From NCBI GenBank assembly GCA_002838815.1, contig LQGW01000052.1, forward strand, positions 1 to 64,000: DNA of 64,000 bases, given 5' to 3'. The notes under the pieces were generated by a model. The model saw only the letters and a program-made list of their open reading frames with translations, made no database searches and had not been told where the DNA came from. Shown piece after piece: positions 8,467 to 16,967 of the stretch. Made by a program: the position numbers and the translations under genes. The stretch is from Clostridiaceae bacterium JG1575. GTDB taxonomy: Bacteria > Bacillota > Clostridia > Clostridiales > Clostridiaceae. Each line of letters begins with the position of its first letter. The stretch's first letter is position 1.

Positions 8467-9852
8467 GTGAATCCTGTTCTGTCTACACTCCTCATTTTGG
8501 TGGTGTTTGCTCTGCTTTTGACCGGGTTGGTCTTTTTGAAAAAGCAGAACAAATCCTTCACCTTCCGCGTGGTCGCAGCCCTGCTTTTGGGGCTGGTCTT
8601 TGGGGCTTTGCTCCAGGTGATTTTTGGCTACGGACACGAAGCGGTGAAGCTCGCCAATGACTGGATGGCTCTCGTGGGCTCCGGCTATGTCCGTCTGCTC
8701 CGCATGATTGTTATTCCGCTCATCTTTGTCTCTATCTTGTATGCTTTTGTCACACAGCGTTCCAAGAATCTTGGAAAAATGGCGCTGCGCGTGCTGGCCG
8801 TTTTGATGATTACGGTGGCTATTTCCGCTTTGGTGGGCGCCTTGACAACGGCTGGATTTGGTCTGAGTGCGGAAGGCCTTCAGATGGGATCCGCTGAGAG
8901 TGCACGAGCCAGCGGATTGGAACAAACCCTGCAAAACTTCAGCAAAACCCCCATCCAGCAGCAGATTTTGGAGATCATTCCGGTGAATCCCTTCGCGGCT
9001 ATGGCGGGTCAGGGCGCCAACGCCACCTTGGCCACGGTGTTCTTTGCGACGATGTTGGCCATTGCGGCCATCCAGATTCGCAAGTTTAAGCCAGACTCTG
9101 CAGAATTCTTTGAAAAGATTGTGGTCAGCCTGCATGATGTGGTGATGCGCTTGGTGAACATGATTATGCGCTTCACCCCTTACGGCATCTTGGCCCTGAT
9201 GACGAAGGTAGCGTCCACCTCCAACGTCTCGGACATCACAAGACTATTGAAGTTCATTGTGGCTTCCTACGTGGCCATCCTCATCATGTTCGTCGTGCAC
9301 CTTTTGATTCTCTTGATGTTTGGCTTAAACCCCATCACCTATTTGAAGAAATCCGCCGATGCGCTGATCTTTGCCTTTACCTCTCGGTCCTCAGCAGGAA
9401 CCCTGCCCATGACCATTAAGGCTCAAAAAGAACGTCTGGGAGTTCCCGAAGGAACGGCAAACCTTGCCGGTACGCTGGGTACTTCCATCGGACAAAACGG
9501 CTGCGCTGGGATTTACCCCGCCATGCTCGCTGTGATGATCGCTCCGACCTTGGGCATCAACCCCTTGGATCCGGTCTTCCTTATTCGGCTCATCGTCGTG
9601 ACGACCTTTGCGTCCTTCGGGATCGCTGGTGTGGGCGGGGGCGCAACATTTGCAGCTCTTACCGTACTCTCTGCCATGGGATTCCCTGTGGCCTTGGCAG
9701 GTCTTTTGATCGCCATTGAGCCCCTCATCGACATGGCTCGGACGGCGTTGAACGTCTCCGACTCCATTGTGGCCGGAGTTGTTACGGCCAAGTCTATGAA
9801 TGAATTGGACGTCAACGCCTACCATTCATCCGTGAAAGAAGAAGCAGTATAG
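8467..9852 (+). CDS. Dicarboxylate/amino acid:cation symporter, TcyP-like (L-cystine)
   Basis: A 461-residue DAACS (SLC1-type) transporter that takes up an anionic amino acid with Na+ or H+. The overall length and the signature stretches RLLRMIVIPLIFVSILYAF, SRSSAGTLPMTI, GTSIGQNGCAGIYPAMLA and the C-terminal MARTALNVSDSIVAG are closest in my memory to the Bacillus L-cystine carrier TcyP. Substrate is therefore an inference. It has about eight transmembrane helices plus re-entrant loops. The start is GTG 8467 with AAGGAGG at 8452-8458. A HesB-like selenoprotein follows 84 bases downstream, possibly in the same transcript. A cystine carrier beside a sulfur/selenium redox protein is biologically coherent. 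Confidence 0.85.
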   Translation: MNPVLSTLLILVVFALLLTGLVFLKKQNKSFTFRVVAALLLGLVFGALLQVIFGYGHEAVKLANDWMALVGSGYVRLLRMIVIPLIFVSILYAFVTQRSKNLGKMALRVLAVLMITVAISALVGALTTAGFGLSAEGLQMGSAESARASGLEQTLQNFSKTPIQQQILEIIPVNPFAAMAGQGANATLATVFFATMLAIAAIQIRKFKPDSAEFFEKIVVSLHDVVMRLVNMIMRFTPYGILALMTKVASTSNVSDITRLLKFIVASYVAILIMFVVHLLILLMFGLNPITYLKKSADALIFAFTSRSSAGTLPMTIKAQKERLGVPEGTANLAGTLGTSIGQNGCAGIYPAMLAVMIAPTLGINPLDPVFLIRLIVVTTFASFGIAGVGGGATFAALTVLSAMGFPVALAGLLIAIEPLIDMARTALNVSDSIVAGVVTAKSMNELDVNAYHSSVKEEAV

Positions 9853-9936
9853 TATAATGAAGAGGCGGGTCCCTTTTCCTTCTCGAAGGGGGCCCCGTAA
9901 ATTGAACAAAAGATCAAAACCATAGGAGGAATCGCC

Positions 9937-10224
9937 ATGAAAATCACGCTGGACGACAAAGCCAGAGATTATTTGAAAAAACAAGGCGTTGAGGACGTTC
10001 ACGTCTACGTGAAGGGATGCTCTGCCTGAGGAACCGGGGAACCTCAACCATTAGTTGTAATGGGAAAACCGCAAGAAGATGCAGATGATTTTGACGCTTA
10101 TGAAGCAAACGGCATCCACGTCTACGTACGGGTGGATGTCCAGACAGGAGACGAGGGCTTAAAGATTAAGTACTCGAAGTTTTTCTTCAAGGAGTCCTTG
10201 GTGGTGGAAGGGATCATTACCTAA
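9937..10224 (+). CDS. HesB-like selenoprotein (in-frame UGA = selenocysteine)
   Basis: A 95-residue HesB/IscA-like small protein read through one in-frame TGA at 10027-10029 (residue 31). The reading frame before the TGA gives KITLDDKARDYLKKQGVED and then VKGCSA-U-GTGEPQP. After it the frame stays open to TAA 10222. In HesB/IscA proteins this position is the first cysteine-rich motif of the metal or cluster site, and HesB-like selenoproteins are a known bacterial family. ATG 9937 has AGGAGG at 9925-9930. A hairpin of bacterial SECIS type lies 25 bases after the UGA (separate entry). Ordinary gene calling would miss this gene. The selenocysteine machinery genes are not in the window. Confidence 0.85.
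10027..10063 (+). promoter_or_regulatory. Bacterial SECIS element of the HesB-like selenoprotein
   Basis: UGA at 10027-10029, then a perfect six-pair stem CCATTA/TAATGG (10048-10053 with 10058-10063) and a GTTG loop at 10054-10057. A G at the first loop position about 25 bases from the UGA matches the accepted bacterial SECIS pattern that recruits SelB. Confidence 0.7.
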
Positions 10225-10263
10225 TCTGCTTTAAGCAACCGGGGGGTCTTTTGGACCGTCTCA

Positions 10264-10303
10264 TAAAAAAGGATGGGGTTTTTCACCCCGTCCTTTTGCT
10301 TTT
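10264..10303 (+). terminator. Terminator after the HesB-like selenoprotein
   Basis: AAAAGGA-T-GGGGT paired with ACCCC-G-TCCTTTT, loop TTTTC, then a T-rich tail. Confidence 0.8.
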
Positions 10304-10543
10304 GGTTGAGAAATCAAACCAAAGATCCGCTCTATGGCGCGAAAGGATGAAAAGTGAAAGAGGGACCAAAAGGCCAAAGGACCGCGTAAGCTAAAGCCCT
10401 TTTTGGGTTGGCCCAATGCTCCAGTGATTCTTTGCGGCCGTCACTTGAAGCTCAGTCGAACGGGGTATGGTAGACTAGAAGAGAGGCGTGAGGCGGATCC
10501 GGGCGCTTTCAATGAAACAGCGGACTTGGAAGGAGAAAAAGGC
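10304..10543. other. Spacer before pgeF
   Basis: No gene seen. A TTGAAG at 10445-10450 and TATGGT at 10466-10471 are the best promoter candidates, but the 15-base spacing is short. Confidence 0.35.
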
Positions 10544-11344
10544 ATGGCCAAGCGATTGCATTTGGATGAATTTATGTGGGAGGGGCGGCGGCTTCTTCGC
10601 TACCGGGAGGCTCAAAATTTGGGGCTTTTGAATCTTTTGACGACCAAGGATTGGAATCTTGGTCTAAAAGAGGAGGACCTTTTAAGCCAAGAGTATCAGT
10701 CGCTCCTTCGGGCGCTGGGGCGCCCCCAGGGGAATTTGTGGTTTTTGAATCAGCAGCATACGGACCAATCGCTCTGGGTACAAAAAGACACCCCTTGTCA
10801 AAAAAAGGCAGGATGCTCTTATGTAGAAGGCCTCGATGGACTCATTACAAAAGATCGCTCCATGGTCCTATCCACGCAGTTTGCCGACTGTGTCCCCCTT
10901 TTAATCTACGATCCGGCCAAAAAAGTTTTGGCCAACGTCCATTCCGGCTGGAAGGGGACGCTGCTTGGCATCGGTGGGCGGGTGGTTAAACGCCTGCAAG
11001 AGCAATGGGACAGTGAGGTAGAAGACCTCCAAATCTTTGTGGGGCCCCACATTCAATGGCCTGATTTTCAAGTCCGCGCCGATGTACGCCAAGCGTTTCT
11101 TTTTCGCTGGGGCGAAACGCTTCCTTATTTATCGGAGGGCACTTACCTAAGGCCCGTGGACCAAGAGCATTGGGTTTTAAGCCTCCGAAGGGTCTTAGAG
11201 TCCATGTTTTTGGGACTTGGGGTCTTGCCTGAGCACCTTTATGTTGCCGAAGAATCCACCGTGGCAAGGGGAGATCTATTGCATTCGTTCCGCAGGGACA
11301 AAAAAGACTTTGGCTTGATGAGCATTCTGGCCGCGCTGCCTTAG
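10544..11344 (+). CDS. pgeF: Peptidoglycan editing factor PgeF (YfiH/laccase-domain protein)
   Basis: A 266-residue member of the multicopper polyphenol oxidase/PgeF (DUF152) family. In E. coli PgeF edits misincorporated L-Ser in peptidoglycan precursors; other members have purine nucleosidase or laccase activity. The metal/catalytic residues are present: H in FLNQQHTDQ, the D-C of FADCVPLLIYDP, and H in ANVHSGWKGT. ATG 10544 has AAGGAG at 10530-10535, so the upstream open frame from 10403 is not used. The gene has no obvious operon partner. Confidence 0.88.
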   Translation: MAKRLHLDEFMWEGRRLLRYREAQNLGLLNLLTTKDWNLGLKEEDLLSQEYQSLLRALGRPQGNLWFLNQQHTDQSLWVQKDTPCQKKAGCSYVEGLDGLITKDRSMVLSTQFADCVPLLIYDPAKKVLANVHSGWKGTLLGIGGRVVKRLQEQWDSEVEDLQIFVGPHIQWPDFQVRADVRQAFLFRWGETLPYLSEGTYLRPVDQEHWVLSLRRVLESMFLGLGVLPEHLYVAEESTVARGDLLHSFRRDKKDFGLMSILAALP

Positions 11345-11466
11345 GGAAGTTCGAATCGTCCAGGGGAAGGGACTCCCAAAAGCAAAGTTGGCCCTAAAAT
11401 CCACGGAACAAATGAAAGTCCATAGGGATTGCCCGCAGGAGGAAGCGCTTCGGGATTTTTTACCCC

Positions 11467-11495
11467 TTGGCAAGAAGGCAATTCCATGCTACAAT
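11467..11495 (+). promoter_or_regulatory. Promoter for the rpsB operon
   Basis: TTGGCA (11467-11472), 17-base spacer, TACAAT (11490-11495). It leaves a leader of about 95 bases before rpsB, in which I saw no strong hairpin. Confidence 0.65.
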
Positions 11496-11596
11496 CACGT
11501 GGTACAAAAATACACACATCGGTCTATTTGACGTCCTGGTGCAGAAATGTTCGACGTTAAACAAAGGCAGATGGAGGAAAAACCAGGAGGACAATT

Positions 11597-12349
11597 ATGT
11601 CAGTCATTTCAATGAAACAGCTTTTAGAAGCAGGGGTTCATTTTGGTCACCAGACCAGAAGATGGAACCCTAAAATGGCGCCCTACATTTTCACGGAGCG
11701 CAACGGAATCTACATCATCGATCTGCAAAAGACGGTGAAGAAGGTCGATGAGGCCTACAACTTCGTCCGTGAGATGAGCGCTGAGGGGAAAGACATCTTG
11801 TTTGTCGGAACCAAAAAGCAGGCTCAAGAAGCCATTCAGGAAGAAGCAGAGCGCGTGGGCATGCACTTTGTCAACAACCGTTGGCTGGGTGGAATGCTTA
11901 CGAACTTCCAAACCATCAAATCCCGCATTTCACGGTTGGAGGAGCTCCACGTCATGGAAGAAGATGGAACCATGGATGTGCTCCCCAAAAAAGAAGTGGC
12001 TGCGTTGCTCAACGAAATGGATAAGTTGGAGCGCAACCTTGGAGGAATTCGCAACTTGGACATCGATAACATCGGCGCTATGTTCGTAGTGGATCCCAGA
12101 AAAGAGCGCATCGCCATTGCCGAAGCACGCACCATGGGCATTCCTGTGGTCGCCATCGTCGACACCAACTGCGATCCCGATGAAGTAGACTACATCATCC
12201 CAGGAAATGACGACGCCATCCGCGCCGTGAAGCTCATCGCCTCCAAGCTTGGAGATGCTGTGTTGGAAGGTCGCCAAGGCGAGCAGATGGAAGAAGCTGA
12301 AAAAGCGAAGGAAGCCGTCGAAGCGGACGCTGAAAAAGCAGAAGCATAA
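11597..12349 (+). CDS. rpsB: Small-subunit ribosomal protein S2
   Basis: S2, 250 residues, the last protein to join the 30S head-body junction. The N-terminus [20 protein letters not shown] and the internal [13 protein letters not shown] and [14 protein letters not shown] motifs are diagnostic. The C-terminal 25 residues are Glu/Ala/Lys-rich. ATG 11597 follows AGGAGG. It is unusual in being separated from tsf by a terminator-like hairpin and a selenoprotein gene. Confidence 0.98.
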   Translation: MSVISMKQLLEAGVHFGHQTRRWNPKMAPYIFTERNGIYIIDLQKTVKKVDEAYNFVREMSAEGKDILFVGTKKQAQEAIQEEAERVGMHFVNNRWLGGMLTNFQTIKSRISRLEELHVMEEDGTMDVLPKKEVAALLNEMDKLERNLGGIRNLDIDNIGAMFVVDPRKERIAIAEARTMGIPVVAIVDTNCDPDEVDYIIPGNDDAIRAVKLIASKLGDAVLEGRQGEQMEEAEKAKEAVEADAEKAEA

Positions 12350-12358
12350 ACTGAAATA

Positions 12359-12395
12359 GAAAAGGGCAGCGGCCATGGGTTCCACTGCCCTTTTC
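12359..12395 (+). terminator. Terminator/attenuator between rpsB and the Grx-like gene
   Basis: Perfect 11-pair stem GAAAAGGGCAG/CTGCCCTTTTC with a 15-base loop and a short T tract within the stem. It probably reduces read-through into the downstream genes. Confidence 0.7.
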
Positions 12396-12417
12396 CTGCG
12401 AAGGGAACGATGTTTTC

Positions 12418-12699
12418 ATGAAAAACCAACCGCAGATTACCTTATTTGGCTCGAGCCTTTGACCGGGCTGCCAAGTGCTCTCGGATCAATTGGATGCGCA
12501 GGGTCTTCGCTATACCTATGCTTCGATTACGGACAATTTGTCCAATATGAAGGTTTTCTTAGGGTATCGGGATCGTCTGTCCATGTTTGACGAAGTGAAG
12601 CAAGAAGGCCGCATCGGCCTGCCGTTTCTCGTCGTCAATCGAGGGGAAGCCTGTGCTTTTGATCTTGAGGGGTTGAATCTGGACGATTTCAAAAAATAA
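12418..12699 (+). CDS. Glutaredoxin-like selenoprotein with UPGC motif
   Basis: A 93-residue glutaredoxin/thioredoxin-fold protein read through an in-frame TGA at 12460-12462 (residue 15). The N-terminus QITLFGSSL-U-PGC places the UGA at the first catalytic position of the CPxC motif of glutaredoxins, giving UPGC. Downstream the fold markers are clear: a helix, a second strand YTYASITDN, GYRD, and GLPFLVV with the cis-proline typical of glutaredoxins. Predicted role: thiol/disulfide or glutathione-independent redox exchange in the cytosol. The ribosome site is weak (AAGGGA at 12401-12406), so expression may depend on read-through from rpsB. Its place between rpsB and tsf is odd. Annotation without selenocysteine would start it inside the gene at 12475. 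Confidence 0.82.
12460..12505 (+). promoter_or_regulatory. Putative SECIS region of the Grx-like selenoprotein
   Basis: The 43 bases after the UGA can fold. One option is GACC (12461-12464) with GGTC (12502-12505), CTG with CAG, and CCAA with TTGG around a G-containing loop. A shorter option pairs CCGGG (12463-12467) with CTCGG (12480-12484). The fold is less clear-cut than in the HesB-like gene. Confidence 0.4.
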
Positions 12700-12710
12700 A
12701 CCATAACCAA

Positions 12711-12730
12711 CACCCGAGAGGCATCGGGTG
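12711..12730 (+). other. Hairpin between the Grx-like gene and tsf
   Basis: CACCCGA/TCGGGTG, seven pairs and a six-base loop, no T run. It may be a processing or stability element ahead of tsf. Confidence 0.45.
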
Positions 12731-12797
12731 AGGGACCTACGAAAAGGGCCAGGGGAAAAATGCCCGCAAGCCTTTTGGATGATTAAGGAGGAATAAA

Positions 12798-13706
12798 ATG
12801 ATTACAGCTCAAATGGTTAAGGAACTTAGAGACCGCACCGGAGCCGGAATGATGGATTCGAAGAAAGCGTTGACTCAGGCCGATGGCGACATGGATAAGG
12901 CCATTGAAATTCTCAGAGAGAAGGGATTGGCCTCCGTGGCTAAAAAGGCCGGACGCATTGCCGCAGAAGGGGTTGTGGCCACCTATGTTTCTGAGGATAT
13001 GAAGCATGCGGGAATGGTGGAATTCAACTGTGAGACGGACTTTGTCTCCTTGAACGAAGAATTCAAGAAGCTCGCCCACGATTTTGCCAAGCTGGCCGCA
13101 ACGACGGAGGCTAAGGACGTCGAAGCTTTTGTCCAAGAAAGCTACGAGAACGCTACGGTCCAAGACGCCATCAGTGGCCTCATTGCGAAGATCGGAGAAA
13201 ACATGAGCCTGCGTCGCTTTGTGCGCATGGACGCCCCCGATGGATTGGTGGCCAGCTACATCCACATGGGTGGAAAAATTGGCGTTTTGGTGCAACTGAA
13301 GTCTGAGACCGTAAATGAAGAAGCTCAGCGCATCGCCAAGGACGTGGCCATGCATGTAGCGGCGACGAACCCTGCGTTCCTCACGAAGGAAGAGGTGGAT
13401 CAAGACACCTTGGAGAAGGAAAAAGAAATCTACCGCGTTCAGGCCAAGAACGAAGGAAAGCCCGACAACATCGTCGAAAAGATGGTCCTGGGCCGAATCC
13501 AGAAATACTACAAGGAAGCCGTTCTTTTGGAGCAGCCCTTTGTGAAGGATCCCGATGTTTCTGTAGGCAGCTACGTGCAAAATGAAGGCAAGAAGCTTGG
13601 CGCAATGAGCGTCGTTCGTTATGCTCGCTTTGAAAAGGGCGAAGGCATTGAGAAAAAAGTTGAAGATTTTGCCGCAGAAGTCGCCGCACAGATGAACAAG
13701 GCTTGA
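12798..13706 (+). CDS. tsf: Elongation factor Ts
   Basis: EF-Ts, 302 residues, exchanges GDP for GTP on EF-Tu. The N-terminal UBA-like domain reads [20 protein letters not shown] and [19 protein letters not shown]. The signature EFNCETDFV follows, and the dimerisation domain contains [11 protein letters not shown] 12798 has AAGGAGGA upstream. A terminator follows, so pyrH probably has some independent transcription. Confidence 0.97.
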   Translation: MITAQMVKELRDRTGAGMMDSKKALTQADGDMDKAIEILREKGLASVAKKAGRIAAEGVVATYVSEDMKHAGMVEFNCETDFVSLNEEFKKLAHDFAKLAATTEAKDVEAFVQESYENATVQDAISGLIAKIGENMSLRRFVRMDAPDGLVASYIHMGGKIGVLVQLKSETVNEEAQRIAKDVAMHVAATNPAFLTKEEVDQDTLEKEKEIYRVQAKNEGKPDNIVEKMVLGRIQKYYKEAVLLEQPFVKDPDVSVGSYVQNEGKKLGAMSVVRYARFEKGEGIEKKVEDFAAEVAAQMNKA

Positions 13707-13760
13707 TGGATGGATCCTGCTGCTTGGTTGCAGCGCCATCTTCATACGTAATTTGACACC

Positions 13761-13792
13761 GAAGGGCAAGGCATTTGGCCTTGCCCTTTTTT
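13761..13792 (+). terminator. Terminator after tsf
   Basis: GAAGGGCAAGG paired with CCTTGCCCTTTT around a short loop, then T. Confidence 0.85.
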
Positions 13793-13917
13793 CGACGCTT
13801 GGCCCAAGCAGGTCCCCTCTTTGTGGATCATTCCACAAAGAAGCGGCGTGCGAGGGGAGTTTACGGGCGGACTATGATAAAATGAAACCAGTTCAACAAA
13901 GGGAAAGGAAAACGACC

Positions 13918-14646
13918 ATGGCAGAAAAAAGAGAGCTGAAAGAGGGAGTCGCATACCGACGCGTCATGCTGAAACTGTCCGGAGAGGCCCTGGCAGGGGC
14001 ATCGGGCTTTGGCATTGACTTTGAGGTGGCGCTGCGCATTTCTCGGGAAATCAAGGAATTGGTGGATATGGGCGTCGAGGTGGGCGCCGTGATCGGAGCC
14101 GGAAACTTCTGGCGCGGCCGCCAAGGCGGCGGCATGGACCGCACCACAGCAGACTACATGGGCATGTTGGCCACCACCATCAATGCCTTGGCGTTGCAAA
14201 ACTCCTTAGAGGACATCGGCGTGGAGACCCGCGTGCAGTCTGCCATTGAAATGCGCGAGATCTGTGAGCCCTACATCCGTCGCCGGGCGATGCGCCATTT
14301 GGAGAAGGGGCGCGTGGTCATCTTTGCGGCGGGCTCGGGCAATCCGTATTTTTCTACGGATACCGCAGCGGCGCTGCGGGCGGCGGAAATTGAAGCTGAG
14401 TGCATTCTCTTTGCCAAAAAAGTGGACGGCGTCTACGACAAGGATCCCAATTTATTCCCCGATGCCGTTAAGTACGACGAACTGACCTTCCAACAGGTTC
14501 TCGAGCAAGGGCTTAAGGCAATGGATTCTCCCGCCATGGCCCTTTGTAAGGACAACAACATCCCCATTTTGGTCTTTTCCCTGGATGAGCCGGGCAATAT
14601 TTCCCGAGCCATCCGAGGCGAAAATATAGGCACCATCATCTCTTAG
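13918..14646 (+). CDS. pyrH: Uridylate kinase
   Basis: UMP kinase of the amino-acid kinase fold, 242 residues, phosphorylates UMP to UDP. Motifs: [25 protein letters not shown] and the ATP/UMP-binding [14 protein letters not shown] start at ATG 13918, preceded by GGGAAAGGA and giving the usual family length; the frame is open farther upstream. It forms a tight operon with frr, uppS and cdsA. Confidence 0.97.
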   Translation: MAEKRELKEGVAYRRVMLKLSGEALAGASGFGIDFEVALRISREIKELVDMGVEVGAVIGAGNFWRGRQGGGMDRTTADYMGMLATTINALALQNSLEDIGVETRVQSAIEMREICEPYIRRRAMRHLEKGRVVIFAAGSGNPYFSTDTAAALRAAEIEAECILFAKKVDGVYDKDPNLFPDAVKYDELTFQQVLEQGLKAMDSPAMALCKDNNIPILVFSLDEPGNISRAIRGENIGTIIS

Positions 14647-14658
14647 GAGGAACCATCC

Positions 14659-15213
14659 ATGATTAAGGACATCAAAAAAAAGTCGGAAGAAAAGATGCAG
14701 AAAACCTTGGCGAACCTGGATGCTGAGCTCGATACGCTGAAAGCCGGACGCGCCAATCCCCACATGCTCGACCGTATTGAGGTGGAGTACTATGGATCCA
14801 TAGTACCCGTGCAGCAGGTGGGCAACATTTCCATCCCTGAGGCGAGGATGATGATCATCACCCCTTGGGAAAAGCCGATGCTCAAGCAAATTGAAAAAGC
14901 CATCCAAAAATCAGAATTGGGCATCAATCCGGTCAACGACGGAACAGTGATTCGCCTCGTAATCCCGGAACTCACGGAAGAAACCCGGAAAAACTTGGTC
15001 AAGCAGGTCAAAAAATACGGCGAGGAAGCGAAAATTGCCATCCGCAGCATTCGCCGGGACGCCAACGATAAAATCAAAGCGCTCAAAAAAGAGGACCTCG
15101 CGGAAGATGAGATCAAGCGAGGCGAAGACGAGATGCAAAAAATGACCGACAGCTACATCCAAAAGATCGATGCGGCCTTAAGCACCAAGGAAAAGGAAGT
15201 AATGACCATCTAA
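14659..15213 (+). CDS. frr: Ribosome recycling factor
   Basis: RRF, 184 residues, splits post-termination ribosomes with EF-G. The three-helix bundle region includes ELDTLKAGRANPHMLDRIEV and the C-terminal SIRRDANDKIKALKK; the middle domain has VQQVGNISIPEARMM. ATG 14659 follows TTAGGAGGAA and lies 12 bases after pyrH. Confidence 0.98.
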   Translation: MIKDIKKKSEEKMQKTLANLDAELDTLKAGRANPHMLDRIEVEYYGSIVPVQQVGNISIPEARMMIITPWEKPMLKQIEKAIQKSELGINPVNDGTVIRLVIPELTEETRKNLVKQVKKYGEEAKIAIRSIRRDANDKIKALKKEDLAEDEIKRGEDEMQKMTDSYIQKIDAALSTKEKEVMTI

Positions 15214-15230
15214 AGGAGGCAGTGAGTGCC

Positions 15231-15989
15231 GTGTCAGTGGAGCAACCCAAAGTCTGTCCGAATCAAGCGCCGGATCCGTCGCCGGAGCGCATGCCTTCGC
15301 ACATCGGCATCATTATGGATGGCAACGGCCGTTGGGCCAAGGAGCGAGGGATGCCGCGCTCTGCAGGTCATCAGGCCGGAGTGGAAACCATTCGAACCAT
15401 CATCAAAGAATGCAATCGGCTGGGCATTCGTTACGTGACCTTTTATGCGTTTTCCACTGAAAACTGGAAGCGCTCCGAGCAGGAAGTGGGATTTTTGATG
15501 GACCTTTTGGTCTTGTATCTGCGCAATGAATTCCAGGAACTCAGCGACAATGGGGTGGTCATCGATCACATCGGCGACATTGAAGGCCTGCCCCCCGTGT
15601 GCCAAAAAGAACTTTTGGACGCCTATGAGCGGACCAAAAACAATACGGGCGTTCACATGTATCTGGCCTTGAATTACGGAGGACAGCGGGAAATCGTGGA
15701 CGCCGCTCGGCGCATCGCTTGGGAAGCTAAAAATGGCCGCCTCAATCCTGAGGAATTGGATGAAAAGAAGTTTTCAACCTATCTTTACGCGGGGGATATT
15801 CCCAGCCCTGAATTGATCATCCGCCCCTCCGGCGAGTTGCGCTTGTCCAATTTTCTACTGTACCAGGCCGCTTACAGCGAATTCTGGTTTTCCTCCATTG
15901 CTTGGCCCGATTTTACAGCGCAGGATCTGCGCCGGGCCATAGTGGATTATCAGGCGCGAGATCGCCGATTCGGAGGGGTAAAATCATGA
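15231..15989 (+). CDS. uppS: Undecaprenyl diphosphate synthase
   Basis: Cis-prenyltransferase of 252 residues that makes the C55 lipid carrier for cell-wall synthesis. HIGIIMDGNGRWAKERG holds the catalytic Asp, and the C-terminal region has LIIRPSGELRLSNFL. Two nearby GTG starts compete: 15222 is only two bases from AGGAGG (15214-15219), 15231 is eleven away and preferred. The stop overlaps the cdsA start. Confidence 0.95.
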   Translation: MSVEQPKVCPNQAPDPSPERMPSHIGIIMDGNGRWAKERGMPRSAGHQAGVETIRTIIKECNRLGIRYVTFYAFSTENWKRSEQEVGFLMDLLVLYLRNEFQELSDNGVVIDHIGDIEGLPPVCQKELLDAYERTKNNTGVHMYLALNYGGQREIVDAARRIAWEAKNGRLNPEELDEKKFSTYLYAGDIPSPELIIRPSGELRLSNFLLYQAAYSEFWFSSIAWPDFTAQDLRRAIVDYQARDRRFGGVKS

Positions 15990-16822
15990 AGCTTTTTGAA
16001 GATGTCCGCGAGCCTTTGGCCAACAACCGATATTTTGGCACCCTTTTTCTCTTGCCCATTTTATTGGCTTTTGTCTTGGGCGGCACGTACTTGAAAATCA
16101 TGGTGGCCCTTATGGGGCTGCGGGCCATGTATGAGTTTTTTGTCGTGGTGTCCCACCGCGGGGTCAAGCCCCTTTGGCGCGCCGCAAGCCTCTTAGCCGC
16201 CTTGCAGTTTCTGTTGTTCTTCTTGGACAAGGGTCGAATGAACATCGTGCCGGTCCTGATTTTGCTCTTGACCGTGGTGAGCCTCATCACAACGGTTTTT
16301 CGCAGAAACTACGACTTCCTGGATGCCGCAGTGACGATTCTCGGCTACATTTACACGATCTCCTTTTTCAGCCTGATTCTTTTGATTTATCGGATGGAGG
16401 GAGGCACCTGGTATATTTTGACCCTCTTTACCATTGCCTGGGGCTGCGACACCTTTGCCTATTTTAGTGGGCGTTTTTGGGGGCGCCGTAAGCTGATTCC
16501 GGAGGTTTCGCCGAAAAAAACCGTGGAAGGGGCTCTGGGGGGGCTCTTAGGGGGCAGCCTTATCACCTTTCTCTTCGGACTCATCGTCCGGTCCTTTGGC
16601 GTGCCCTTGATGCATCCGTTGCACTTTTTGGCCATGGGGTTGATTGGGGCGCTGTTTTCCCAAATTGGCGACCTCATCGCTTCCGCCATTAAAAGAGATT
16701 GCGGGGTGAAGGATTATCCCAAGCTGATTCCCGGCCATGGGGGCATTCTCGATCGCTTTGATTCGGTGCTCTTGGCCGCGGTGAGCGTCTTTTTATACCT
16801 TACGGTATTCCTGGGCCATTGA
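15986..16822 (+). CDS. cdsA: Phosphatidate cytidylyltransferase
   Basis: CDP-diacylglycerol synthase, 278 residues, polytopic membrane enzyme that activates phosphatidic acid with CTP. Seven or so hydrophobic helices and the C-terminal family signature SQIGDLIASAIKRDCGVKDY leading into PGHGGILDRFDS are visible. ATG 15986 overlaps the uppS stop (ATGA) with GGAGGGG ahead. A terminator follows. Confidence 0.95.
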   Translation: MKLFEDVREPLANNRYFGTLFLLPILLAFVLGGTYLKIMVALMGLRAMYEFFVVVSHRGVKPLWRAASLLAALQFLLFFLDKGRMNIVPVLILLLTVVSLITTVFRRNYDFLDAAVTILGYIYTISFFSLILLIYRMEGGTWYILTLFTIAWGCDTFAYFSGRFWGRRKLIPEVSPKKTVEGALGGLLGGSLITFLFGLIVRSFGVPLMHPLHFLAMGLIGALFSQIGDLIASAIKRDCGVKDYPKLIPGHGGILDRFDSVLLAAVSVFLYLTVFLGH

Positions 16823-16838
16823 TCTTGAGCTCCCGATG

Positions 16839-16875
16839 AAAACCTCCGAAGGGGTCCGCCCTTGGGAGGTTTTTT
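16839..16875 (+). terminator. Terminator after cdsA
   Basis: AAAACCTCC (16839-16847) with GGAGGTTTT, then extra T. Confidence 0.8.
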
Positions 16876-16896
16876 CATGAGCAAGGTGGGATTTGG

Positions 16897-16902
16897 TATA
16901 AT
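16897..16902 (+). promoter_or_regulatory. Extended -10 promoter for dxr
   Basis: TATAAT preceded by TGG. The -35 (TTCATG at 16874) is weak. Confidence 0.5.
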
Positions 16903-16967
16903 GAGGCATAGTAAAAAAGGGAACGACTTCGTCGAGGGGCGCACCCCTTGGCGAGTAAGGAGCAACG

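Noticed and set aside
7948-9135. 395-codon open frame on the minus strand opposite the symporter gene
   Set aside because: Low-complexity His/Gln-rich product typical of the antisense of a membrane-protein gene.
12783-13838. Long minus-strand open frame opposite tsf
   Set aside because: Antisense shadow of tsf.
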